Assembly (NCBI GenBank): GCA_965223835.1
Contig: CBDCXQ010000001.1
Coordinates: forward strand, 1,488,001-1,552,000
DNA: 64,000 nt
DNA from: CAVYXZ01 sp965223835
Lineage (GTDB): Bacteria; Chloroflexota; Anaerolineae; Aggregatilineales; Phototrophicaceae
Direction: 5' to 3'
Shown here piece after piece: positions 15,893 to 24,048 of the stretch. Under the pieces are notes generated by a model. That model had not been told where the DNA came from and searched no databases. It saw nothing but the letters and a program-made list of their open reading frames with translations. Position numbers and translations under genes: made by a program. Position 1 is the first letter of the stretch. Each line of letters opens with the position of its first letter.

Positions 15893-16948
15893 TTATTGGT
15901 GAAGCGGTAAAGAGATGCGTTGACCGGTTTGCGCAGACTGATACGCACCGAGCACCATGTCGATGCAGATTCGACCTTCAGTGGCGGTCGCCAATGGGGG
16001 GCGTTTATCGTGAAGGTAGTCAATCACGGCGCGCGGCACGGCGCGGATGCGTTCACCATGTTTGACCAGCGGAAATTCGATATATTCCCATTCACCAGTT
16101 GCGGCCCGAAATACCTTGAGTGATACCGCGCCCGGTGGGAGCGGCACATTCGATGATGGGACATCACCGTGATTCTGAATTATCGTGCCCTGATCGCCAT
16201 AAATCTCCGTCGTGGCCTCAGCAGCCAGCGTGGTTGAGCTGTTGAGCAAGATACCCATTTCTTTATGTTGGAAACGGTAAATGGCGACGCCATTATCATC
16301 GGGCGCAACATCGGTCACGATATTGTCGATCTCAGCGATCACGCTGTTTGGTTGACCCAACATCCAGTAGAACCAGTCCGCTGCATGCGACGCGTCATCC
16401 ATGAACATGCCCATATTCTGCACGGGGTCGATGTGCCAGTTGCTGGGATAAGCAAATGCAGGATTTAGCAGCACCGGGATCGCATGACGCCGACGAACAA
16501 TAGCGACCTTGCCCACAGCGCCTTCATCCAGCAATGCTTTGATCTTCTGATTGATGGGGTCGGCCCGCATCTGATAACACATACTGAATTTGATGCCGGT
16601 GTTTTCAACCGCCTGGATAATGGTGTCGCAATCTTCTAGCGTTAGCGCCATTGGCTTTTGTAGCAGGATATGTTTCCCGGCCTGTGCGGTGGCAACGACA
16701 TGTTGCGCATGTTGATTGGTGGGGCTGGTGATGAATACTGCGTCAATATCGTCCCGTGCCAGCAGTTTATCCAGATCAGCTTCAAAAGCGAATCCGTACT
16801 TTGCACAGTTGGATTCGCCGCGTTCCTGGTCATCGTCCCACGCGGCAACAATTTTGGCATCGTCAAAATCCTGCATCACATCGGCATACGCGTTGATGTG
16901 CCCATGGGCAAAGCTGATGATGCCCAGGTGTAATTTTTCTGTGGTCAT
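15893..16948 (-). CDS. Gfo/Idh/MocA-family oxidoreductase in the mevalonate operon
   Basis: This is a 351-residue NAD(P)-dependent dehydrogenase-like protein with an N-terminal Rossmann domain and a C-terminal alpha/beta domain. The usual GxGxxG loop reads GIISFAHGH, and the catalytic EKP motif reads LLQKPMAL (Gln for Glu), so it belongs to a divergent branch of the family. The central segment keeps the DDASHAADWFYWM helix with the His expected near the active site. It starts 6 bases after the thiolase stop and is last in the hmgR-synthase-thiolase string, so it is likely cotranscribed. Its substrate is unknown; a sugar-type ligand is expected from the family and I see no obvious link to mevalonate. 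Confidence 0.85.
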   Translation of the reverse strand: MTTEKLHLGIISFAHGHINAYADVMQDFDDAKIVAAWDDDQERGESNCAKYGFAFEADLDKLLARDDIDAVFITSPTNQHAQHVVATAQAGKHILLQKPMALTLEDCDTIIQAVENTGIKFSMCYQMRADPINQKIKALLDEGAVGKVAIVRRRHAIPVLLNPAFAYPSNWHIDPVQNMGMFMDDASHAADWFYWMLGQPNSVIAEIDNIVTDVAPDDNGVAIYRFQHKEMGILLNSSTTLAAEATTEIYGDQGTIIQNHGDVPSSNVPLPPGAVSLKVFRAATGEWEYIEFPLVKHGERIRAVPRAVIDYLHDKRPPLATATEGRICIDMVLGAYQSAQTGQRISLPLHQ

Positions 16949-16953
16949 GTTGC

Positions 16954-18105
16954 TTAAACCTGTAAAATATGCGTGATGGCGCTGCTGCCAATACCGCCCA
17001 GATTCTGAACGAGAGCGGTACGGGCGTTGGTAACTTGATTGGGTCCGGCCTCGTTGCGTAGCTGTAAACAGGCTTCTGCCGCCTGATAGACTCCGGTCGC
17101 CCCGGCAGGATTACCTCTTGCTTTCAGACCACCAAAGGTACTGATGGGTAAGCTGCCAGTGAGTGAAATGGCGTTATCGTGCGCCAGTTTCCAGCCTTCG
17201 CCGCGCGCCGCAAAGCCGGTTGCTTCCAATGTGAGCGCACTGAGAACGGTGTAAGCATCGTGTAATTCGAATAAATCGACATCAACAGGGCGGATTCCTG
17301 CCTGGACATAGGCTTTTTGGGAAGAAAGTGCCGCCGCTTTGAGAAACAGCGGGTCTTCCCGATCATGCAGAGCCAACGTGTCAGTAGCGGCAGCACTGCC
17401 TACAATGTTAACAGGCAGAGGAACCATATCCGCTGCGTGCGTGGCGTTGCTCAAAATCAATGCCGCCGCGCCATCGGCATCGGGTGCACTATCAAATAGG
17501 CTGACTGGATCAGCGATCATGGGAGCGGTGGCAAAACGCCCCGGCTTAATGCGGTTACGAAACATCGCATAGTCATTATGGCTGCCATTGGCATGAGCAT
17601 TGATCGTAAAGCCTTCGAAGGCACTCAAATCCAGGTCATACTCGTACTGATAGCGCCGCATGAGCAGGGCCGCCTGTGCAGTAAGCGTAACCCCATGCGC
17701 ACTTTCGTAATCAGCATCCAGGCTGACATTTCGCTGGCGAATGCGGGCCGGGCCAACCATGTCGGTTGACTTTTCGACGCCAACGACCAACGCTGTTGTC
17801 ACAACACCCGCTTTGATCGCCATATATGCCGTGCGCAAGGCCGCCGCGCCCGATGCTTCGGCAGCTTCAGTGACATAGGCTTCGATACCTGCTAATCCGG
17901 CGTGATCGGCTATCAGTGCGCCCAGATGGGTTTGACCGCTTACGCTGCTGGCATAGGCATTGCCGACATAAAGTGCGTCTACCTGCTGAATCCCCGCATC
18001 GTCTAATGCGGCCCGAATCGCGGTCGTCGCTAGTCCGCGCAGACTCTGTTGCCAATGTTCGCCAACCGCGATGCGCCCAACTCCAATAATTGCAACGTCT
18101 GGCAT
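16954..18105 (-). CDS. Archaeal-type thiolase homologue lacking catalytic residues
   Basis: This 383-residue protein is of the SCP-x/archaeal acetoacetyl-CoA thiolase family, which normally condenses two acetyl-CoA and works in complex with HMG-CoA synthase. Overall similarity to the archaeal enzymes is clear (SLIADHAGL-like ALIADHAGLAGIEAYV, ALHDREDPLFLKAA, GGLKARG). The catalytic positions are changed: the nucleophilic Cys of VEAACASG is Glu83 (TEAAEASG), the GHP His is Asn332 (ARGNPAGATG), and the late CHN pair is Val366-Gln367 (LVQNLGG). Only the HDxF-type His282 (ELHDAY) remains. Claisen condensation through a Cys thioester is not expected. It lies between HMG-CoA synthase (2-base gap) and the oxidoreductase, and may serve as a structural or CoA-binding partner. 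Confidence 0.88.
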   Translation of the reverse strand: MPDVAIIGVGRIAVGEHWQQSLRGLATTAIRAALDDAGIQQVDALYVGNAYASSVSGQTHLGALIADHAGLAGIEAYVTEAAEASGAAALRTAYMAIKAGVVTTALVVGVEKSTDMVGPARIRQRNVSLDADYESAHGVTLTAQAALLMRRYQYEYDLDLSAFEGFTINAHANGSHNDYAMFRNRIKPGRFATAPMIADPVSLFDSAPDADGAAALILSNATHAADMVPLPVNIVGSAAATDTLALHDREDPLFLKAAALSSQKAYVQAGIRPVDVDLFELHDAYTVLSALTLEATGFAARGEGWKLAHDNAISLTGSLPISTFGGLKARGNPAGATGVYQAAEACLQLRNEAGPNQVTNARTALVQNLGGIGSSAITHILQV

Positions 18106-18107
18106 GA

Positions 18108-19199
18108 TTAGTCCTTCAGTTTGCCCCGGTAACGCGAGTAGGTCGCATAGTCAATTTCAGTACGACGGCTGATATAGTCGCGGGTCGAAGGTGCCCGCTT
18201 CTGCACGTTATGGATGTGCTCGGTCACGCGCAGGTCGAACGCATCAGATCCAGCCCCGCTGCCATAGCTGACCATGAGGATGCGATCCCCCGGTTGAGCA
18301 ATGTCGAGAACGGCAGTCAGTCCGATCATACAGGAACCGGAGTAGGTGTTGCCAATTTCGCCAGCCAACAAGCCAGTACGATATTGTTCTTCCGTAAAGC
18401 CTAATGACTGCGCTGCCCGTGAGGGGAATTTGACATTCGGTTGATGGAACACACCATAAGTATAATCCGCAGCAGTTGTGCCCATCATGTCCATGAGAGT
18501 CTGGGCCGCGTTGAGTGTATGATGAAAATAGGCTGGTTCACCGGTGAAACGGTCGCCATGACTCGGGTAGGCTTGATCGGGACGCCGCCAGAAATCGGGT
18601 GTATCGGTCACAAAGCTGTAACTGCCCTGATAGATCGCGCAGGCTTCATCCGCCGGACCCAACAAAAAGGCCGCGCCGCCGGATGCTGCTGTGTATTCCA
18701 GGGCGTCGCCGGGCCGTCCCTGGGCCGTATCCATACCGATGCTGAGGGTGTACTGGCCCATGCCGCTGCCAATCAGGCCAATCGAGGCTTGCACTGCTTC
18801 GGTCCCGGCTTTACAGGCGAATTCCCAATCTGCGGCCTGAATGCTCGGCGATGTGCCAATGCTTTCCGCGACAATCGTGCTGGTGGGCTTTACGGCGTAG
18901 GGGTGACTCTCGCTGCCGACCCAGACTGCGCGGATCAACTGCGGGTCAATCGCGGCGCGGGCGACGGCGTTGCGGGCCGCTTCAATTGACATGGTGGTGA
19001 CATCTTCATCCAGCCCGGCGACGGCCTTTTCCTTAACCGGACTACCGCCCAGCCCATTGGTCCACACCCGCGCGATCTCTTTGCCCGGCAGACGATAGCG
19101 CGGGATATATGCGCCGTAGCCGACAATGCCGACCTCGCGGTCCGGGTGCATGAGGTTAGTGGCGTTTAACGGATTTGCTGCTGTTCCATTGTGCGACAT
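18108..19199 (-). CDS. Hydroxymethylglutaryl-CoA synthase (archaeal type)
   Basis: This enzyme makes HMG-CoA from acetyl-CoA and acetoacetyl-CoA in the mevalonate pathway. The 363-residue protein is of the archaeal type, opening with VGIVGYGAYIPRYRL. The catalytic triad appears intact: Glu65 in GLDEDVTTMS, the nucleophile Cys129 in ADWEFACKAGTEA and His252 in VFHQPNVKFP. Other conserved stretches are GNTYSGSCMIGL and LMVSYGSGAGSDAF. ATG 19199 has AAGGA seven bases upstream; ATG 19151 would give a protein without the 16-residue leader. It is followed at 2 bases by the thiolase gene and preceded by a small membrane protein and HMG-CoA reductase. In archaea the thiolase supplies acetoacetyl-CoA, but the neighbouring thiolase here looks inactive. 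Confidence 0.95.
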   Translation of the reverse strand: MSHNGTAANPLNATNLMHPDREVGIVGYGAYIPRYRLPGKEIARVWTNGLGGSPVKEKAVAGLDEDVTTMSIEAARNAVARAAIDPQLIRAVWVGSESHPYAVKPTSTIVAESIGTSPSIQAADWEFACKAGTEAVQASIGLIGSGMGQYTLSIGMDTAQGRPGDALEYTAASGGAAFLLGPADEACAIYQGSYSFVTDTPDFWRRPDQAYPSHGDRFTGEPAYFHHTLNAAQTLMDMMGTTAADYTYGVFHQPNVKFPSRAAQSLGFTEEQYRTGLLAGEIGNTYSGSCMIGLTAVLDIAQPGDRILMVSYGSGAGSDAFDLRVTEHIHNVQKRAPSTRDYISRRTEIDYATYSRYRGKLKD

Positions 19200-19202
19200 A
19201 GA

Positions 19203-19427
19203 TCAATCCTTGCTAGCTCTGCGTTTTCTTGAAATGAGGAGAAGTGCAATTAAGGTAGTCAAGTAAAGGGGTGTGGTGATTAATAAGCTTATACGCAGCA
19301 CTCCTACACCTGAATGCCCCCAATCACGCTCCGGCGCAGTAAAAAAAGTAAACATGGAAACGAAGTAACAGAAAATTACATAGAAAGCCGATACGGCTAA
19401 AAAAATGAGTACCTGGCGGAGGGTCAA
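19203..19427 (-). CDS. Small two-helix membrane protein
   Basis: This 74-residue protein has two hydrophobic helices (about 5-30 and 42-65) separated by a short polar loop APERDWGHSGVG, and a basic tail RKRRASKD that should lie in the cytoplasm. No family is recognised. The TTG start overlaps the hmgR stop as ATTGA, a coupled arrangement, but the ribosome site is weak. It lies between HMG-CoA reductase and synthase genes in an otherwise tight operon, which supports that it is translated. Function unknown. Confidence 0.55.
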   Translation of the reverse strand: MTLRQVLIFLAVSAFYVIFCYFVSMFTFFTAPERDWGHSGVGVLRISLLITTPLYLTTLIALLLISRKRRASKD

Positions 19428-20722
19428 TTCGGGTTGTCTTTCAGCTCATTTACTAATTCTTTCGCACGTTCCAGGCGGATATTGCCTTCCTCGATCATCG
19501 TTTGGACGATACGTGGTACGAGATCGCCGTTGGCTCCAGCAGCGATGGCTAATTGCTTGGCGTGCAGGCTCATGTGTCCACGTTGGATGCCTTCGGTTGC
19601 TAATGCCCGGATGGCGGCGAGATTTTGCGCGAGGCCCACTGCCGCGATGACTTCTGATAATTCTTGAGCGCTCACAACACCCAGAATCTTCAGGGCCATC
19701 TGCGCCGTTGGATGTACACGAGTCGCACCACCGACAATACCGACCGCCAGCGGAATCTCAATCGAGCCATGTAGATTACCAGCGTCGTCTTGCCACCAGC
19801 GAGTCATGCTGGTGTATGCGCCGTCACGGGCGGCATAGGCGTGGGCACCGGCTTCAATCGCCCGCCAATCATTGCCAGTCGCGATAATCACCGGATCAAT
19901 GCCGTTCATGATGCCTTTATTGTGTGTCGCCGCCCGGTAGGGATCAACTTCAGCAAAGACTCCCGCTTCAACAATCGCTCGTACAACCTCCTCGCCCGTC
20001 AGGGAATCGGTTGCCAGTTCCGCCGCTGGAATCACACCTTTGGCCCGCGCTTTACGCTGGTCTGACAGGTTACTCAGAATCCGTAGATTCACCCGCCCAC
20101 CGGTCAAGGCTTCAACGTGCGGCGCTAGATGTTCGACCGCCGTGTTGATGGCGTTCGCGCCCATCGCATCCCGGCAGTCTAACAGTAGATGTACGACCAG
20201 CATGGGACCAATTGCCGTATCGGGGAATTGGCGGACCTCAATTTCATGTGCGCCGCCACCGCGTTTGACGATGCTGCCGCCGACTTCATCAGCGAGTTCG
20301 AGTAAACGATTTTTATGTGCCAGGATTCTCTGGCTGGCAGTTTCAAGATCGGCCAGGTCCAGCACCTGAATCTGACCAATCATGATTGGAGCATCACTGC
20401 TGGTCGTAAAGCCACCCCCGGCGCGGAACAATCGGGCGGCATTGCTTACAGCGGCGACGACCGACGGTTCTTCAATCACCATTGGTATCAGATAATCACG
20501 CGCATTGATGCGAAAGTTGGTGGCGATCCCCAACGGTAGCGCGAACGTTCCCACGACGTTTTCAATCATGTGGTCCGCCTGGGTTACGTCCAACCCGGCA
20601 GTGCCGAATAACACGCTCTGTTCATCAGGTGTCAGGCCAGCCCATTGCGCGACCAGCTCAGCGCGTTCGGCAATAGTGCGTTTGTAGAAACCGGAGATGC
20701 GGGAGGTGCGTTCGTTGTTCAT
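19424..20722 (-). CDS. mvaA: Hydroxymethylglutaryl-CoA reductase, class II
   Basis: This enzyme reduces HMG-CoA to mevalonate. The protein of about 432 residues is of the class II type. It has ENVVGTFALPLGIATNF with the catalytic Glu, the DAMGANAINTAVE cofactor segment, LSNLSDQRKARAK with the catalytic Lys, HNKGIMNGIDP, and GHMSLHAKQLA with the catalytic His near the C-terminus. No membrane segments are present, as expected for this class. ATG 20722 has AGGA only a few bases upstream; GTG 20731 is in frame and cannot be excluded. It is the first gene of the minus-strand mevalonate string. Class II enzymes are called degradative in pseudomonads, but next to HMG-CoA synthase a biosynthetic role is more likely. 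Confidence 0.95.
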   Translation of the reverse strand: MNNERTSRISGFYKRTIAERAELVAQWAGLTPDEQSVLFGTAGLDVTQADHMIENVVGTFALPLGIATNFRINARDYLIPMVIEEPSVVAAVSNAARLFRAGGGFTTSSDAPIMIGQIQVLDLADLETASQRILAHKNRLLELADEVGGSIVKRGGGAHEIEVRQFPDTAIGPMLVVHLLLDCRDAMGANAINTAVEHLAPHVEALTGGRVNLRILSNLSDQRKARAKGVIPAAELATDSLTGEEVVRAIVEAGVFAEVDPYRAATHNKGIMNGIDPVIIATGNDWRAIEAGAHAYAARDGAYTSMTRWWQDDAGNLHGSIEIPLAVGIVGGATRVHPTAQMALKILGVVSAQELSEVIAAVGLAQNLAAIRALATEGIQRGHMSLHAKQLAIAAGANGDLVPRIVQTMIEEGNIRLERAKELVNELKDNPN

Positions 20723-20810
20723 GGTCCTCACTTTACCAGCAGGTGACTCTCAATTGCTATCAGATTGGTGAAAAAGGGCACAAATTGGCTGAGCAGTTCA
20801 TGAGTTGGCG

Positions 20811-21368
20811 TTATTCGTGGTAGATCGCAATTTGTTTCCAGATGAGTTGGGGGTCTCCATATGTAGCGATTCCCCATCTTACTTGTGTATAGAAAAATGT
20901 TAAACTGTCGTGCACGATTTCATCGTTAATGCGAATTGTGCCGTACCCATCCTGAGTTACGTGAAAATATATCTTGTTCGCTTTGCTAGTTCTAATGTGT
21001 TGAAATTCTTGCCAACTTGCGTAACAGGGGTTAACTGTGTAGTAGTCCTCGTTAGAGATTAGCGTGATTATTTGTGCTTCTGGTCCGGGTAAGTAGAAGC
21101 CCCATGCTGAATCATCTGGTCCACTGTTAGCGGCGGTTAACTCCAATGTGAAAGATTGCTCCAACTCCACAGGTGCGGTAAATCTCTTAATTTCACCTTC
21201 TTGACTGATGGGCCACCCATCAATTGAATCCGTTTCCCACTGCAACGAACCAGCGCGGGGCGGATTTGCAATGCCGAGCGCAATCAGCACGATCAGAACT
21301 AACCCGCCGATCAGAATCACCGCGCTTGCGATCAACGTAATTCGCCAGCGAAAGGTTGAGGTTGACAT
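20811..21368 (-). CDS. Single-pass membrane protein with beta-rich outer domain
   Basis: This is a 185-residue protein of no recognised family. One membrane helix lies at about 10-34 (ITLIASAVILIGGLVLIVLI). The outer domain contains LQWETDSIDGWPISQEGEI, a long Trp-containing strand set (SAWGFYLPGPEAQIITLISN) and IYFHVTQDGYGTIRINDEIV. This pattern resembles concanavalin-like or laminin-G-type jelly-roll domains, but I cannot name one. I chose ATG 21368; a longer extension overlaps the divergent deacetylase gene. The two genes start 22 bases apart in opposite directions. Function unknown; a cell-surface role is inferred. Confidence 0.6.
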   Translation of the reverse strand: MSTSTFRWRITLIASAVILIGGLVLIVLIALGIANPPRAGSLQWETDSIDGWPISQEGEIKRFTAPVELEQSFTLELTAANSGPDDSAWGFYLPGPEAQIITLISNEDYYTVNPCYASWQEFQHIRTSKANKIYFHVTQDGYGTIRINDEIVHDSLTFFYTQVRWGIATYGDPQLIWKQIAIYHE

Positions 21369-21390
21369 GCTATGAGGGTAGCCGTATCCT

Positions 21391-22182
21391 GTGCGCATGG
21401 CAAATAAGGCACATTGGGTTACGGTACTCTCGCTGTTGATTGTTGGCCTGGTGCCCCTCAGCGCATATGAGGGCGATGGCACGCTGCGCCGGATTCGGGT
21501 TCCGATTCTGATGTACCATTATGTCAGTCCGTTGCCAGAAGATGTGGATGACATACGCCGCGATTTGACAGTGTTGCCAGAGGTGTTTGAAGCCCATCTG
21601 CAATATCTTGCGGATGAAGGCTACACGACAATCTCACTGTATGAACTGCACGATGCATTGATGACCGGCGCAACATTGCCGCCAAAGCCGGTTATCCTGA
21701 CCTTTGATGATAGTTATATCGATCATTATGAGTACGTGTTCCCGGCGTTACTGGAACACGGTTTCACGGGGACGTTTTTCGTCATTACTGGGCGGGCTGA
21801 TGCTAATGATCCGGCCCACCTGAACTGGGATCAGATTGCCGAGATGGCTACCGCTGGGATGGCAATGGAAGCGCATACCAAGAATCATATCAGTTTGCAT
21901 GACCGCGACCGCGATATATTAGTTTACGAGTTGTTGGGTAGCCGCGAAAGCTTGACCGCCCACACCGGTATTGAATCGCGTATGTTGTCATATCCAGCGG
22001 GCCGTTATGATTCGTTGACGCTGGACATCACTGGCGAACTTGATTTTTGGCTGGCAGTAACAACGCAGCCCGGTGCGGCCCATGTGTCATCGGCGCGGTT
22101 GGAACTTCCCCGATTGCGGGTGAGTTATGATACACAGGTGCCGGGGCTGGCCTATCTGCTACGTAGCGCTGGCAGGAATTAA
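21391..22182 (+). CDS. Polysaccharide deacetylase (NodB homology, CE4)
   Basis: This is a 263-residue exported polysaccharide deacetylase. The N-terminal hydrophobic segment (about 9-25, VTVLSLLIVGLVPLSA) is a signal peptide. The CE4 motifs are present: RIRVPILMYHYVS, the TFDDSY motif with the catalytic and metal-binding Asp pair, EAHTKNHISLH with the two metal-binding His, SYPAGRYDS, and the late LRVSYD segment. The likely substrates are acetylated glucosamine polymers of the wall or capsule. GTG 21391 or ATG 21397 may be the start; the ribosome site is weak. It is divergent from the 185-residue membrane protein and convergent with a small membrane protein. Confidence 0.9.
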   Translation: MRMANKAHWVTVLSLLIVGLVPLSAYEGDGTLRRIRVPILMYHYVSPLPEDVDDIRRDLTVLPEVFEAHLQYLADEGYTTISLYELHDALMTGATLPPKPVILTFDDSYIDHYEYVFPALLEHGFTGTFFVITGRADANDPAHLNWDQIAEMATAGMAMEAHTKNHISLHDRDRDILVYELLGSRESLTAHTGIESRMLSYPAGRYDSLTLDITGELDFWLAVTTQPGAAHVSSARLELPRLRVSYDTQVPGLAYLLRSAGRN

Positions 22183-22206
22183 AAACCCGCCAGCAGAGTG
22201 GCGGGT
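22181..22206 (-). terminator. Intrinsic terminator for the 87-residue membrane protein gene
   Basis: The arms ACCCGCCA (22185-22192) and TGGCGGGT (22199-22206) with a 6-base loop are followed on the minus strand by TTTTT. It overlaps the end of the convergent deacetylase gene. Confidence 0.8.
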
Positions 22207-22233
22207 CAATGGTCCAGTTTGATAATTAGTTGC

Positions 22234-22497
22234 CTAGTCCGGCAGAATTTTGGTGTCCATGAACAGGTCCAACCAGGTCATGTACAACAGTACCAGCGGC
22301 CCCATGGTTGTCAGGAAGTAGATCGGGCCATAAGTGTCAATCGAAATCGCTTCAGATTGTACCGGCGTGATGATGGGTGGCAACGAGAGATTGGGCAATA
22401 GCGCAAAGCCCAATGTGATGATCCCATATGCTGTCAGGAAGCCAAGAATCGTGGAAACAACCCATACAATAATTCGCTTTATGGTAAGCGCAGACAT
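22234..22497 (-). CDS. Small membrane protein of unknown function
   Basis: This 87-residue protein has a helix at about 8-35 (IIVWVVSTILGFLTAYGIIT) and a second at about 58-80 (YFLTTMGPLVLLYMTWLDL). The intervening loop LPPIITPVQSEAISIDTYGP is probably outside. AGGAG lies 11 bases upstream of the ATG, and a dedicated terminator follows, so it looks like a real single-gene unit. No family recognised. Confidence 0.65.
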   Translation of the reverse strand: MSALTIKRIIVWVVSTILGFLTAYGIITLGFALLPNLSLPPIITPVQSEAISIDTYGPIYFLTTMGPLVLLYMTWLDLFMDTKILPD

Positions 22498-22764
22498 ATA
22501 TTATCTATCTCCTGTTTGCTGACCAGCATTACTCGGCGCATTGTACCCTGAATTCGTCTGATTATGCAAGTACCCTATTTCACAATCTGGTCATTTCTGG
22601 ATGTTTCGTTTCGCGATAAACGTTTAGCATGTTGTTAAACTTGTGAATTGTGTGGCAATATCGCTTGAAATGATAGATAATAACTACAATACTGTACACT
22701 GTGTCTAGAACTCCGGGCGGCTGTGCTGCGTATAGTCGTTGGGCAGTAGAGATAAGGAATTTGG

Positions 22765-23991
22765 ATGATGGCTGATTTATACGACAAAATTGCGGCTGAT
22801 GAATTGGTGAAACGGGTCAAAGAAGCCCAGGCCATCGGCATGTATCCATACTTTCGGGCGTTAAGCGATTCCGAAGGTACAACGGCCACTATTGATGGGA
22901 AAGAAGTGGTGATGCTGGGATCCAATAATTATCTGGGCCTGACAACTGACCCACGTGTCCGGCAAGCGATGATAGACGCGGTTGAACGCTATGGGACGAG
23001 CGTGACTGGATCACGGTTTTTGAATGGGACGCTGGAACTGCACCTGGAACTTGATAAGCGATTGGCGCAATTTGTTGGTAAAGAAGCCGCCATTGTTTTT
23101 CCCACTGGCTATCAGACCAATGTGGGCACGATTTCGGCTATGGTCGATAAAGGAGAGTATGTCATCGTCGATAAAGACGATCATGCCAGCATCGTCGATG
23201 GTTGTTTCATGGCGCGCGGCGAAATGCGCCGGTTTCGGCATAATAACGTCAACAGTCTGGATGATATGCTCAGCAAATTACCAAAAGATGCCGGTAAGCT
23301 GGTCGTGGTTGATGGTGTGTACAGTATGCTGGGTGATCTGGCACCATTGCCGGAAATTGTTGAGATCTGTAAGCGGCATGGCGCACGCATCATGGTTGAT
23401 GATGCGCATGGCATCGGTGTCACCGGCGCGGGTCGCGGTACGGCGGCACACTTTGGCCTGACTGATGAAGTTGACCTGATTATGGGTACGTTTAGCAAGA
23501 GCTTTGCCTCAATTGGCGGTTTCATTGCGGGCGATGCCGAAGTGATTCATTATATTCAGCATCGGGCGCGTTCACTCATATTCTCGGCATCGCTGCCGGC
23601 CCCCAATGCAGCGACTGTTCTCAAAGCATTAGAAATAATCGAGACGGAAGCGCAACATGTAGAAAACTTATGGGAAAATGCGGATTATATGCGGGCAGGG
23701 TTATCTGCCCTCGGCTATGATACCGGGGCCAGTAATACACCGATCATACCAGTTATTTTGGGAGAAGATTTCCGGGTCGGCGTGGCCTGGCATGCATTGA
23801 TTGAGGAAGGTGTTTACACCAACCCGGTCGTACCACCGGCGACACCGCCTAAATCCGGCTTGCTGCGCACCAGTTATACCGCTACGCATACGAAAGAGCA
23901 TCTGGATCGCGCCTTGAATGCGTTTAAGGTGGTTGGGGAACGGTTGGACTTGATTCCAGTTCCCGATCCCACCCAACAAATTGCTACCTAG
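22765..23991 (+). CDS. Alpha-oxoamine synthase, serine palmitoyltransferase-like
   Basis: This is a 408-residue PLP enzyme of the alpha-oxoamine synthase family (serine palmitoyltransferase, BioF, Kbl, HemA). It reads most like bacterial serine palmitoyltransferase, the first enzyme of sphingolipid synthesis. Motifs are GMYPYFRAL, MLGSNNYLGLTTDPRV, GTSVTGSRFLNGTLELHLEL, DDHASIVDG, VVDGVYSMLGDLAPL, MVDDAHGIGVTG and the PLP-lysine segment GTFSKSFASIGGF, then RSLIFSASLP. The SRFLNGT and DHASI phrases are characteristic of the SPT branch. Glycine C-acetyltransferase or 8-amino-7-oxononanoate synthase are alternatives, but no biotin or threonine genes are nearby. AAGGAAT precedes the ATG and an intrinsic terminator follows the stop. 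Confidence 0.85.
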   Translation: MMADLYDKIAADELVKRVKEAQAIGMYPYFRALSDSEGTTATIDGKEVVMLGSNNYLGLTTDPRVRQAMIDAVERYGTSVTGSRFLNGTLELHLELDKRLAQFVGKEAAIVFPTGYQTNVGTISAMVDKGEYVIVDKDDHASIVDGCFMARGEMRRFRHNNVNSLDDMLSKLPKDAGKLVVVDGVYSMLGDLAPLPEIVEICKRHGARIMVDDAHGIGVTGAGRGTAAHFGLTDEVDLIMGTFSKSFASIGGFIAGDAEVIHYIQHRARSLIFSASLPAPNAATVLKALEIIETEAQHVENLWENADYMRAGLSALGYDTGASNTPIIPVILGEDFRVGVAWHALIEEGVYTNPVVPPATPPKSGLLRTSYTATHTKEHLDRALNAFKVVGERLDLIPVPDPTQQIAT

Positions 23992-24017
23992 TTTGAACTT
24001 CCAGACGCGCCACATGC

Positions 24018-24046
24018 ATCCCGGACTCATCGCGACCGGGATTTTT
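24018..24046 (+). terminator. Intrinsic terminator after the alpha-oxoamine synthase
   Basis: The arms ATCCCGG (24018-24024) and CCGGGAT (24036-24042) with an 11-base loop are followed by TTTT. It lies between convergent genes. Confidence 0.75.
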
Positions 24047-24048
24047 GG

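Noticed and set aside
18441..18989. Plus-strand frame of 182 codons
   Set aside because: Antisense to HMG-CoA synthase including its catalytic Cys region; no ribosome site or family match.
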